A stretch of DNA of 27,602 nt from Hofstenia miamia (Eukaryota > Xenacoelomorpha > Acoela > Hofsteniidae). The translations under genes and the position numbers were made by a program. The stretch lies in contig CABFPE010000219.1 of NCBI GenBank assembly GCA_900660155.1, forward strand, positions 1,064,609 through 1,092,210, written 5' to 3'. Below the pieces are notes generated by a model. That model made no database searches. It was not told where the DNA came from and saw only the letters and a program-made list of their open reading frames with translations. Below are positions 8,767 to 20,145 of the stretch, piece by piece; within the stretch, counting starts at the first letter, position 1, and every line of letters begins with the position of its first letter.

Positions 8767-9430
8767 TCTACATTTAGCTAACCCATTAACATCCATGGGC
8801 GGTCTGCTTCACAAAACGGAAGATGTATATGCTTCTATTGAATATTCAGTGAAAAATAACTACACAATTTCCTTTGCTAATTTAGTTCTAACTCCTTTTC
8901 ACAATAAAGGTATCAAACTGCCACCCCAAAGTCCTCATCTATTTTATGATTTGCACAATATCATTATAAAAGTAGAAAATTTTTGTAATGGATCTAATAC
9001 AGTACATAAATGCCGTCTATCTGTTGCATTATCTAATCAAGGAAGAAGCGCTACCAAAGAATTTAAATTCACTGATCGCAGAATGGTTAAATATTCTTTG
9101 AAACCAAAATGCATTAAGGTTGAAGTTCCAATGAAATCATCACTTTATGTTGTTACCAAAGCAAAAGCGCTGGTGGAGCAGCTATTTAACAGTGAAAAAT
9201 TTGTTCTTGTTCACTGGAGACAGAGAGACAAAAAACAATGGAAATGTGGAAATACATTTTTTGCTAACCTGACTACACCAAATGCTGTATTAGAAAAACT
9301 AAGGAAGCTTAAAATTGAAAAAGATGAAAATATTTACCTAATGACTGATGAATCAAATTTTACAAAAATAAACTTTTTGATGTCAGTTTACCGTAAAATG
9401 AAATATATTGAAAATGTTTCAATGTTTAAG
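8767..9430 (+). CDS. Exon 2 of O-fucosyltransferase-like gene (catalytic region)
   Basis: Probable GDP-fucose-dependent O-fucosyltransferase-type enzyme of the ER/Golgi lumen; the substrate is unknown. In the joined protein, residues 73-83 (PLTSMGGLLHK) match the N-terminal donor-binding Gly-Gly region of the family, followed by D-V-Y-A-S and a hydrophobic strand. Residues about 211-221 (FVLVHWRQRD, nt 9197-9229) match the H-x-R-R-G-D signature, with Gln-Arg in place of Arg-Gly. Residues 256-263 (IYLMTDES) match the I-Y-x-x-T-D-E strand near the C-terminal half. Several N-glycosylation sequons (NYT, NGS, NLT, NFT, NVS) fit a luminal protein. The open frame runs on to 9493, but AAG|GTAAAT at 9428-9436 is a good phase-0 donor and the last 20 codons read as intron. 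The C-terminal part of the domain (roughly 80-100 residues) must lie in exons I could not place. An internal ATG at 8795 is unlikely to be the real start, because it would cut off the conserved PLTS segment. Confidence 0.6.
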
Positions 9431-11270
9431 GTAAATCTTTTTGCATACCAATATGCTTACATTATCATTGTAATTATATCTACTGTCTATTAATTACAAA
9501 GCCATATATCTAACAGTAGTCTTCATTTCAAAAGAATCTACTGCTGATCTGTTGAAAAAAAATAATGCATAAACTATATTTCATGGTATTTAAGTTAGTG
9601 CATAGGTTCTTTCAATTAAATTTGCAGTTACGTTAATTCCTTGCGACGCAAGTGCATTATTGGGTATACAAAATTGTATATTTGACCACAACATATTTAG
9701 TATGTCATTGTCACACAAACAGTTGTAGGAGCACATATTGCACATGCCCTTAAAGAAATTTTGATATGTTTTCTCAAGCACTAATTACAATACAAAATTG
9801 TCATTTCTACACCATTAACATTTATTACTTTACCCTCATCCATGTGATTGTGGACATTTTGTAACATCATTTTCAGAGCAAGCTTATGAAAAACTAATCA
9901 AGAACATGATTTTGAATCATTCATACAATCACAACATCATGATATAAAACTACTATCTAGGCACCATTTCAAGATATTTTAAATCTTAAGATATATATGA
10001 AAACTAACCTCATTCATGTGAGTGTAGAAATTTTGTACAAATTTAATAAGGGGATGGGCAACAAGCAAAAATCACTTAGGAATTGATTCAATGTGAAATT
10101 AATATTTTAAATCCTTAAAAAATACACTATAAAAGCATAAGTCGTGAAACTCACTCAGTTTCCTTGAATCAATCAGACCTTAGTATACTTTTGGTCGAAG
10201 CCTCCTGTACCAAGAAGAAAAGACGATGATGTCACAAACCTTAAATTTAAATTATTTTAAAATGGTATGGTAGTACTGCTACCTGAATTTTTGTTAATTA
10301 TTGTTTACACCTATTTACTAACTGTTAAAGTGGGGCCTAACTGTACACATTAGCTTCATTAAATTATTTTGATTTGGTCTAAATCAATTGCTTTCATTTT
10401 TACTCTATTCAATTACCAATAATTTGATGTCAACGTAAATTTGTTTTTCTATCAGACAAGAGCTGGTGGTACATCTGAGGCAGCACAAGTGCGTCAGCCT
10501 TGCGATACCCGTCAGCTCTTCCATCATCTAACTAGAAGCCATTCATTCTCATTGTAGTTTTACTTTACTGTTACTTTAATTTATTTCAATGGCTGTCACA
10601 CATGGCGCCGGTGAAAACCAAATTATGTGTAAAAGTGTGTTTACAGCTTATCAATGAAATATAATACTTCGCAAGTGAGTGCTCAATTAACACAAATTCA
10701 GCTTTAAGCAACTGTGAAGGACCATCAATTAATAAAACTAATGAAATAAAAAGAATGCGTAATCCAGCTTATCAATTGCGCTAATACTGCTGTATACATT
10801 TGAAAGACGATCATATTTCCACAATTGAGATAAAAGTCGTGATCAAAGAACTTTTGATATTTCGTCATTCAATCCTTTCATAATTAGTCATTACACTAGT
10901 GTAAACATTGAATTTACTATAGTCAATCGAGACTAGTAAACAAAGACATTACTGTGGGATGTCTCTAATTCCAATTATAAAAAATATAAGATTCAATTGG
11001 AATTATTCAACTGTAAACACTTGATCAATATCAAATAAAAGTGTGATAAACAAGTTCGATTGAGATGCTGATGGCGTGATCTCTGAAGGCGTCTAAAGTG
11101 TTTGAGCAGTTAGGAAACTGTGAGGGAGAATTCAGTAATGGGATACCCATGCAGTAACAGAGACAGGCCCGGAATTCACCACTGTGAGGGAGGTAGCACG
11201 AAGAGAATCTGGCTTTCTCACATGGTGTTTCAGCGTTTTCAAAAACAGACAGTTGTAGTTTTGAATTGTA
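9431..11270 (+). other. Intron/intergenic region after the fucosyltransferase-like exons
   Basis: Further exons of the fucosyltransferase-like gene should lie here if the gene is intact. The best acceptors are tgaatcaatcag (10177) and tttttctatcag (10455). Both are followed by short phase-0 open frames, but neither encodes a recognisable fucosyltransferase segment. A loose direct repeat (ctcatccatgtgattgtgga near 9836 and cctcattcatgtgagtgtag near 10008) is also present. Nothing else is supportable. Confidence 0.4.
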
Positions 11271-11273
11271 ATT

Positions 11274-13583
11274 TTAAGTCAATTGTTTTTGTGCTTGAGG
11301 GGCCAGATATAAAGGGACCAAAGAGAAGTTTTTGTGGCAAATCAAAAAGACCCGAGTGAGAAGTACTTGAGAGACAGTGGGAGTGACATTGTTGTCAGAG
11401 CCAGAGATCTCCTTCAAAAGTGCATTAGTGTTGATGACTGATCCCATGAAAGCAATTAGAGAGATCTCAGAGGATAGAGGTAAGCCAAGACCTCCACTTG
11501 TGACAGGAAGAGAGGCTTGAAGCCTCTGACTCAGAGAAATGGCAGAACCTGATATGGTCTCAAAAGAGTTGTGAATAATAGCGTCAAAGTTCTTCATGCC
11601 AAGAGAAATAGAGTTTGGGGCACAAGTGTGCAAGCTGTAAGTAATTTTCAGGAGAGCAGCACAGTTGCGCAAGAGGTGTAATTCAAGCTGGGGGTCCTCC
11701 AGAAGATGGATACACTCAATGATTTTCTCCGATTTTCTTATTCACTGGGAGAAAAAGCTCTCCACAAAATTCTTACTGTTAGAAACTGGAGCGCCGAGGA
11801 TGACAAGGCCATCTTGTTGGATCTGAATATCAGCCAAAGGCACAGTTTGGATTCGGTGACCAGACCTCGCATTTGGCTAGGCTAACTTTGAGGCCCACTG
11901 TACTTATCTCGGACACCAGAAAATTGAAAGAATTCATGAGGGATCGCACAGAGCCATCTAAAGAACCGTCGTCAAAGTGCCAAGCATTAGCAACAAGGTT
12001 GGGAAATTTTTCTCTGAGAGCCCGGATGATGGGGTGTATTGTTACAGCCAACAAAAGTGAAGCAAGTGGGTCCCCTTGTTGGACCCCACATGCTGAGAGC
12101 AAAAACAAAGAACCAAACTTTAATGTAGTTGGTTGCAAATAGCAGAATTTCACCCATGGATAAATTTCAGGGAAATGCTGGAAAACCTCCTTGAGCATTG
12201 CTTATCTATTGAGACTATTGAAAGCATTTTTGATATCCACCTGAATGAAGGCAATTTAAATTTTTTTGAAGGGAGAAACAAGACCATTTAGGGTGTGTAA
12301 TACAGCTTCACATCCTCCAGGAATACCAAAACCAACTTGTAAAGGCGCCAATTACACAGCGGCTTCCTTGGTTGTCATGCCACAGACGCACTTGGTGGTG
12401 AGATGCCTCAGAACTTCCCTGATGGCAATGGGGCGTATACCTCCATCTTTCTTCCCCAAAGCAAACAACGCAGCACCACAAAGAAAGGGAGCCAAAACTT
12501 CTAGAGCATCACCAGAAACAAGAGCATTAATGACGCTAAGAACAGATAAGGCAGCACAATTGCCATATTCTGGGGAGGGGCAATGAAAGGCGTTCAGTAG
12601 GTGTGAAGCATAAAGTTTGAATACACCAGCAGCAGAGTCATGCGGGAAACTACATACACAATCCAACATAGTTTCAAGCAACACATAAACAGGAGGCTCC
12701 GAAGGTTCTTCATCTGGCAGCACAACTGGACTGTCTTTGAGGTGCTTTCCACGTAAAATATCAAGAGTGGCAGAGTCAAAATTGACGCCACATGAAGAAA
12801 GGGCGGAAATTGCTTTCCTGTAATTGCCTTTTAGTCCATGTTGGGAGCTTTAGATTTGGAACTGAAAGTGATATTGGAGTTCAGTGAAATGGTTGCTTCT
12901 AACAAGAGTTGGGCCACATTGCCATTGAGCCATCACTTCAAATGGTTTTGCACACTAGCTTCATTACTACGAACGTGTTTCAAGCCCCACCCCCCATTGC
13001 AGAGATCAAAGAATACATGCGCTCAAGATAAACACTTCAATCCATGCGTCTACACTGTTCATGATATTTTTCACTTTATAGTATGATAGAGCGACTGCTT
13101 TTGCCCAGAGGTTGCGAGCTTTTACAGGAACATGCTTTCGAGTCAGTATAGATGTTCCTTGAATTACTTCTAATGTGGGCATTATGGCTGGAGATGTAAA
13201 CAAAATAACGGGTTTACTGTTGGATCCAATACACTTCAACCATTCAAACTTGTGTGCACAGAGTTTACCCAAAACCAGCAGACCTGGTTCAATTCTGCAG
13301 ACAGCACAGAATGAAGGCAAAGGTTCAGAAGAGATGTTCAGGTCGTTGAATGGTTGGGTCAGACCAGAATGTGACTCCATATGCTTGATTGAACCAAATG
13401 TGTGTCCGCTGATGTGTGAGACAGGCCCATGGTGGAATCACCCAGGTGCATGTCATTTAATTTTTGGTTGAGACCCGTGCTCATGCACATGGAATTTGTC
13501 TCACATAGCCTATCTTCCACCGCAGATTGACTAAGTGCAGATATCTTGTTTTGATCTTTTTTCTTTGATTTGTGTAGATTCAT
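11274..13583 (-). pseudogene. Non-LTR-type reverse transcriptase, frameshifted pseudogene
   Basis: Read on the minus strand, one RT polyprotein is spread over several frames. 13583-13006 holds the upstream part, with CAVC and LCAHKFEWLKC Cys/His clusters and then a NSVDAWIEVFILS segment. About 12835-12352 is the RT N-terminal region, with PHDSAAGVFKLYASHL and the strong KKDGGIRPIA motif (12424-12453). 12214-12240 gives VDIKNAFNS, with the first catalytic Asp. 12064-12087 gives GVQQGDPL. 11965-11976 gives FDDG, the catalytic Asp pair. 11672-11274 is the thumb/C-terminal region, with LRNCAALLK and the QASLPVTSGGLGLP signature. The order and motifs match non-LTR RTs common in invertebrates. Frames change near 13370, 12990, 12350 and 11800, and an in-frame TAA follows motif A, so it cannot make a working enzyme. 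No endonuclease domain, poly-A tail or target duplication was recognised. The GC content is above that of its flanks. Confidence 0.85.
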
Positions 13584-13932
13584 TTAGTGATGTACTGTTT
13601 CTTTTAATGTTTCTTTTAAAGTTCTAATGCATGTTAAAAATTTCCAACCATCAAACTTCCCACCAAAAAACAAAAGCATTCAAATCATTGACTAATTTGC
13701 TTTGATTTGTCAGATCTGGCAATAAACAGTCTTCTATAACTTCTTTCACTTTTTAGATACAATGGATTGTATAAAGGATAAAGGAAACTTAGGGAGGCGA
13801 AATCTGTGAAAATATAGGAAAAATGGTGAATCTTATTCAGCTCAAATCATATCACAAGCATTAGGTCCAATGATAGAACAAAATGAAAGTGTGCAAGAAG
13901 GTATTAGTCACACTTCATATATTAAGAACCAC

Positions 13933-13934
<2 letters not shown>

Positions 13935-13963
<29 letters not shown>
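13935..13963. repeat. (AT)n microsatellite
   Basis: About 29 bases of uninterrupted AT dinucleotides, just upstream on the minus-strand side of the RT pseudogene. Confidence 0.95.
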
Positions 13964-13966
<3 letters not shown>

Positions 13967-14221
13967 TTTGCATTTTTTGCAATGAGAAGTTTCAAATGTG
14001 AATTGACTGATGAAAGAGATGTTGATTCCCACACTTTCAATGGTATTAGCATATTATAAAATGGTGTATCTTGAGCAGGCGATGTTGAACAAGTGAAATT
14101 GGCGTTGGTGATGATGGAGATTTTCAACCTGATAACTCATTTGAGGTGAGGTTTTCAACCATGATTACATTGTTAAGATATGTAATAATATTACTTATCA
14201 TTGTGATTAATTTGCAATTTT

Positions 14222-14515
14222 TTGTTGGCCCAGATCCCACTTACAGAGCAAGCCCATGCTGTTACTTCTCTTGTGACAGAAAATAACAATTTAATATTGT
14301 TGTATGACAAAGATATCTTCTGTCTTATTCTTCAGTATGCAAATCATAAGACTTCTGATATTATGTGCATACATCAGGGTTGCATTTGGAAATGGAAATC
14401 ATTTTGTGAAATAGAAATATGCTGGAAATTTGTGGAAATAAACATTCAAAAAACAGGCATTCTCAACAGCCTAGACAATGTTAGGCACAGCCTAAATGTG
14501 CTTAGGGAAAAATAA
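14222..14515 (+). CDS. Unrecognised open frame, possible exon
   Basis: An open stretch without an ATG start follows an acceptor-like ttttttgttggcccag ending at 14233. The first half (LTEQAHAVTSLVTENNN and YDKDIFCLILQYANHK) looks protein-like. The second half, from about 14369, has a simple Lys/Trp/Glu-rich composition beginning at a CAGGGTTGCATTTGG sequence that itself resembles a hAT terminus. It is followed by AATAAA-like signals near 14530. I recognise no domain. It could be a terminal exon, a transposon piece or chance. Confidence 0.2.
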   Translation: MLAQIPLTEQAHAVTSLVTENNNLILLYDKDIFCLILQYANHKTSDIMCIHQGCIWKWKSFCEIEICWKFVEINIQKTGILNSLDNVRHSLNVLREK

Positions 14516-14876
14516 ATGTTTTATAAACAATAAAATATGTTCTATAATCACCAAAACAAGTTTGAATAACACACAGGAAAGAGCACTTTCTACAAAATAG
14601 GAAGAGACTATTACAAACTTTCTGGCTATTCTTTTATTTGTGTAATCTCTTCATTAGCAAAAGAATTCAAAAAAATGTATGGCAAATAAAATTTCAAAAT
14701 TTTGTGAATGTTAACCACATTGAATAAATATTTGCTTCAACATACTGTTACAGCTAAAGCAGTTCTAGCTTCCATCCATAAATTAGTGGTCTGCAGCAAG
14801 ACAATTTTCTTAGCTGTTGCTGGCAATGCAAAATAAATTTTGTACTTAGAGTGCCTTTGCTCATCAGGATTTGGAC

Positions 14877-14924
14877 GTAGCTGGCCATTGGCTCTAAGGC
14901 TTTAGCCGTAGCCGGCCATTAGCC
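14877..14924 (+). repeat. Two copies of a GTAGCYGGCCATTRGC repeat
   Basis: gtagctggccattggct (14877-14893) and gtagccggccattagcc (14908-14924) differ at few positions. A third related copy, tagccgaccattggcc, lies at 15244-15259. These GC-rich 16-17-mers stand out from the AT-rich background and may be subterminal repeats of one degraded element of about 380 bp. Confidence 0.5.
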
Positions 14925-15243
14925 ATGCAAATATTCAAATATGCCCATACCTTAAATATTTTTAAGTGAGTAAATAACTAAATGTTCAATAACATGGGCT
15001 GGGCTGAGATGGTTCTTTTATCAGCAATAATGCTTCCTCATCAAATAAACAGGCCTTCACATTCATTTTTTGTTGCAGGAGTAGCATATAAATGTTTGAT
15101 AATGGAGGCAAATTGGCAATACAATGTGACCTTCCATATTAATTAAGACTCTTGTAAATCCACTAAAAATCAAACAGTCATCATTAGTACTTTCTGAAAT
15201 AAATTTAGTCGTTATTTTGGTGGTAAAACAAAATCCTTGAATA

Positions 15244-15259
15244 TAGCCGACCATTGGCC
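15244..15259 (+). repeat. Third copy of the GGCCATTGGC-type repeat
   Basis: tagccgaccattggcc matches the pair at 14877-14924. It is followed within 25 bases by CAGAGGTGG (15282), a hAT-like start, but no matching other end was found. Confidence 0.4.
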
Positions 15260-18165
15260 ACCACTATGGCCAACTATTGCACCAGAGGTGGAAATGGAAA
15301 TGGCCACAGATCACTAGCTTAAACACGGAAATTTTTGAGTATTTGTGACATTTAGTATCAGTTAACAATTTCATATTACCAATACATCAGTACAATTCCT
15401 TAGTTTGTATCAATAAACCAATAATATAATTATGTACAGAAAGCTAGTGATGCATGTATTTTGCCATACATCATGGCCATACATACATGACTTTAAATTA
15501 TTTCATTTTCTTCTCTAAAGGTGTACTTTATTGTGAACAAGTCTGGAAATGAAATTAACTGAAATAATTAATTTGAAATATTTGTGGCTGAGGTCAGTTT
15601 CAAAATTATACCAAAATTTTATTGTGTGCCTTCAAAATTTCAAACAATAATAGCACTTATTAGCTCTGAATTGTAATTTTGGTTCATCTTATAGTCAGCT
15701 TAGTGGGGTTATGGAGTACCACTCTTTCCCAAAAGTTTATGAGGCTGGACTAGTACATGACTGAGGCAAAACCCAAATGAAACTAAGTGGGACTAGGACC
15801 AGTAAAATACTTGTCCTGCAGAACCATAATCACTATTTCTAAGAGTTATGGAAGGAACTCATAATTTTTTGAAAATTATGGAATTTTTTTTAAATAAATG
15901 TGGAATGGAAATGGAAAACAATTTCATTTTCATATACGAGCCTGTCATACATGCCAGAAATCACAGCAAAATTGTTTGACATTAAATGATAAAATCATGG
16001 TATGTTGAATTGTGATATTTGCTGGTAGGGAAGGTAACATTATGTTGTCATTACAAGATATTCAGGCAGTTCAGGAGACTTACTATTTGGTTGCTTTACA
16101 ACAAGCCAATTACAGTTTTTCTTTCTAAGTTATTGGTTCTCTGATAACTATTATATTTCAAAGTACCCTATTGAAAGTGACAGATTGCCTATGATTCATG
16201 ATATTTTTGTTCTATTATTTGCAAATTTTGTGTCAGCATTGTATCACTGATACCACAATTAACACAATTAGAGTTTATGCAAGCTTATTGGCTATAATTA
16301 AAGTATTCCTAGCTACATGTTATGGCAACAGCCCTCTAAGTATAGACTCAAATAATTTCTACTGCTATCCATAATATTTTATTATCTCATGTGACATATG
16401 TCACTCAGGGTACCTCTGCATTTGATTGGTTGCTCCTATAAGGCTGGTAGTGACTATTCCCAAAACTTCCTTTGTTACCATCAATATCTTATATTTTATA
16501 TTAATATTATTTATTATATAATTTATCAACCTTTTTGTAAATAGTGTCTTGATTTGTTATGATTTATTTCAATCTACTTTGCAATTGACTTATTTTCAAT
16601 ATTAGAAATCTGGACTAGTGCTTTAATTAATTTAACCCTTCATTTTAAGTTCATGTTGCTTAATTTAAACTTTGATCAATAAAGGTAAATTGTAAATACA
16701 TGGCATGTATTAACTCCTTTTTTATAAATAACTAGAACACATTGTAATTTGAGCAGAAAATCTACTAGCTTAACTTAACACTAGTGTTATCTTTACTCTC
16801 ACCTTTTTGCTTTTATTCACAATGGTGAAAATGAATTAGGCTCTGATGATAATTTGGGAACCAGTTTGAGGATCAGTGGTGACTATTAACTCCTTCTCTC
16901 CACACTCTGAATTGTGGTCACATTAGGTTAGGTATAGGTGTATGGTTAGTTTATAAAAACTTGTTTTTTTCATTCAAACAAATGCACATTATTTATTACA
17001 CTGTGGTTAAATCATGCCTGCTGGCTTGCACAAATGCATGGCAATTACATGCTATTTATATATATTTATTTAACATAGATTAGTTATAACAAACTTTATT
17101 GAGATAAATAATATAAATTGTTACATGATGTGGGGCAGCACCATTTATTTTCCTCTAGAGAACACTTAGCTCATGGTAGAACTTTGATGTGATGCCATGT
17201 GAAATTGGTGGCAGAACTCTTTTTGAATCTAAAGAAGGATAGTTATGTTCAAGTAATGATCAGTTTTGTTAGAACCAGAGGAGTTTAGGTTTATGCTAAT
17301 TTTTTCTTACTACTATGGAGCACCTGTTTGATGGAGTCAGATTTCCAAATTGTTAGTTGCCCCTAGCTTCACCCCCTCTGATTATACAGATATGATTTGG
17401 TTTATTCTTATGCTAATACTGGTGTTGACATTCTGGGAGAGCATGTTTTTAGATTGCATAAATTAGAAGAATGATTGTTGAATGTTAGCTTAATTTTGTT
17501 ATAAGTAATTAAAGAAAAAGAATGAGATTCATAGTGATAAGATTGTGAAGATTTTTGGATTATTGCAATTTATGACTATATGAATGAATCATTATGTTGT
17601 ATTATGAACCTAAGAATAACCACAATGTATAATTGCTCAGCTCATTGCATTGTTGAATGTGAGTCTAGTTAATAAGAGGATAAAAGGCCAAAAATAACAG
17701 TGCATTATAGTAGGAAAAAATCTAAGTGCAGATCTATTGGATTTAATGATTGAAAAATTTGCAATGCAAAAGAAAACTGTCAGAAGGTTAGTTGTTTCAA
17801 TGATAACATGATGAATGCTAGTAGACACAATGCATAGATTATTAGGTCAGTTGATACTCATTGATATTTCTAAAAAAATTAAAAATACATGGGAAAACAT
17901 AGATACCTTAAAAATATAACCCTCCCAAGCCACATTGAATATTTAATCAAAATCTGCATTACAAGCCAAATATTCCAAGTTAAGGTATTTTCCATGGCTT
18001 CTAGTCAATATTACATGTCTTATTATTATTTTTTAAGGTATTTCTTACTAGATGTGTTTAAAACCTAAGAATTTATTTCTAACAATTAAAATTCATCATC
18101 ACACACTTATAGGCTATGATTATTGTAAGTTATGTACACCAATGTGAGTCTACCAACCTGAGTTT

Positions 18166-20145
18166 TTAAGAATTAACAACTTTCTTCAGGGATGCACTGA
18201 ATTGCTCAAAGGATACAGTTGTGTCAAGATGTCCTCTTTCCCCCAAAATAGCCTTCAGAGCTACAGTAAACTCCTCTGCAGTTCTATTCCTTCTTTTCTT
18301 ACTAGATAGGGTAACTTGAATTCTGAATAGCAGGTCAGTCTTCTGCAGATACATGGATGATTCCCTTGCAAATTAACTTTCCATCTTCATTTTATTTTGC
18401 TTCTGAACAACATTCATCTTGATTTTCATGACAGCATAAATCTTAGACCTATTGTTAAAGCACTCTTCCACTGGGTATTGAGCAGGATACTCAGTGGATA
18501 TTCCATAATCTCTTCTCTGTCTTCTAAGTATTATCTTCAATTCTGGCAAAAGGAAGTTGCAGAGAGTGAGAGTGATACACTTGGTCATATACTGTGATTT
18601 GAGAGCAATAACTGCTGAAACAGCTTAGAGAATATAACTCTTCTCCAAAACATCAAAGAGGTTTTCTTGCACATAATCAAACCACAGTTCATTGAATCTA
18701 CAGTGGCCTCACTGGATAGCTGGTCATGAAGTCCTTTATATAACACTTTGAGCTCTGAATGAGTTGCACCTTTTGCAATAGTGACACTGTAAAATGGTTG
18801 AAAATAAGTTGAATGCCTAGAGAAGCAAATATAGCAAAGGTTGGCTTCATATATTCTATTTTGAGAAATCCTTTCACAGTGCAAGCTAACCTGTTAGTAA
18901 TACTGGGGTTTCCATCAGGAAAATTTTCTAACCAGGAAAAGAGGAAAACAATTACCCCTTCAGCTCAAGAAGGGCAGCCAAATTATGAGTCTTTATATTA
19001 AAATAAAACCTGTTGAACACCATTGTCATTGAGATGCAATGCAAATTTATTGTAGTAATTCCATACTATATTTGTAATTCTTGGGCCACCAATCTCAACA
19101 TACAATCCTCAACTTGTCCTGTTAAGCACCATGTTTTGAGTCAAAATCTAAGTCCACCAAAAATTCTCAAAGATAGCTTTCCCTATTAGTGACAGTCCAG
19201 AATTCTTGGCAGAACTAAATCCCAGGGTTGCAAGTGTTCCCAGAAGAATTGACCAGCTTCAGTATCCAGATCAAACATATCTTTCAGTAATGTAGTAAAG
19301 CCATTATTGTGCTCTGTTGAATTAGTCATATGGGCATAAACCATTTGGTATATCTCCTTATCAGACTTATTAGAAACAGCTCCAAGTATCAGAACATTAA
19401 TTGTCATTTGTCAGCAATGTTTTGCTTGGTTTCTCCCTGAATTTTAATGATTGGCAAGGTAAATGGAATGTTCTGTCCAATATGGATGCCTGCTACTACA
19501 AATTTTCCAACACCCTTCTATGTAGTACTATCTGTGTCATGTGTTATCATAGAATCAACCTTCTGTATTATCTTTGCCAAGCTCTTAGCTTCCATTAGTT
19601 CATTCATATGTCTCAGATTTCTAGGGTGAGCTAATGCATCAACATCAAAGTTCTAATCATTCTCACCTAATACCTTACAGCTATGGTTGAACAGAGAATT
19701 CACAACATTGACAAGAGATTAAGATACCTCAGAAGTTGATAAATCCAAACCTTTGGAGATCAGCAAGTGTTTCATAAACTTGATCCTAACTTTACATTCT
19801 GACACTCTGATGTGTTGCATAGCTTTAGGTAGGGGGTCATCATCAATATCTGCACAAATGAATGTTTCTCCATTTGTTTTCTTTCTGTACTCTGAGTCTT
19901 ATCTTCATTTTCTGTGTGTTTTGGTCCATTATCATCTTTCATCTGTTCTACTGACTCTGATGGGTCATTTTCCTTACTGATAGTAATAAGTCTTCATCCA
20001 GCACTTCAATTATTTTATCTACATCTTCAAAGCTGAAGTGATACCATTTACTGTAAACTCTGTCTTTAGTTCATTAAATGCTTCTGAAGAGCATTTCTTA
20101 ACTGTCAAGAACCCAATTGTTTCTCGCCCACTGCCTGTCCCACAC
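18166..20145 (-). pseudogene. Transposase-like pseudogene with many stops
   Basis: A once continuous minus-strand protein can be followed through shifting frames. It runs from GTGSGRETIGFLTVKK (near 20140-20090) through VNGITSALKM, DDDPLPKAMQHIRVSE, HPRNLRHMNELMEA, a THDTDSTT...KGVGKFVVAGIHIG block (about 19520-19460), AHMTNSTEHNNGF (about 19310) and GTLATLGFSSAKN (about 19235-19195). It ends with YICFSRHSTYFQPF-type and KKRRNRTAEEFTVALKA segments (to 18166). The spacing of acidic residues in the D-T-D-S-T and T-(D/N)-S-T-E-H-N blocks resembles a DDE/RNase H-like transposase of the kind that occurs in many copies in invertebrate genomes. That assignment is by pattern only. I count well over ten stops or frame changes, so the copy is dead. 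It directly adjoins the truncated LTR element in the same orientation. Confidence 0.5.

Larger units (their letters stand above)
14516..18159. other. Long gene-free AT-rich stretch
   Basis: No supportable gene in about 3.6 kb. It holds the GGCCATTGGC-type repeats listed separately, repeated tggaaatggaaa motifs (near 15288 and 15907), a 14-bp palindrome gtgacatatgtcac (16391-16404) and many short AT-rich inverted repeats. Open frames here are short and of low complexity. Confidence 0.5.

Noticed and set aside
9590..9781. Minus-strand 63-codon frame with several Cys and Asn
   Set aside because: No recognisable domain, start context or splice partners; probably chance.
11120..12586. Several plus-strand frames of 79-106 codons
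   Set aside because: They are antisense shadows of the minus-strand reverse transcriptase pseudogene, which carries the recognisable motifs.
13915..14127. Minus-strand 70-codon frame with a Tyr-Ile run
   Set aside because: The C-terminal part is the (AT)n microsatellite read as Y-I repeats; the rest shows no domain.
16391..16404. 14-bp palindrome gtgacatatgtcac
   Set aside because: Short perfect palindromes are expected in several kb of AT-rich DNA; no second copy or context supports a function.
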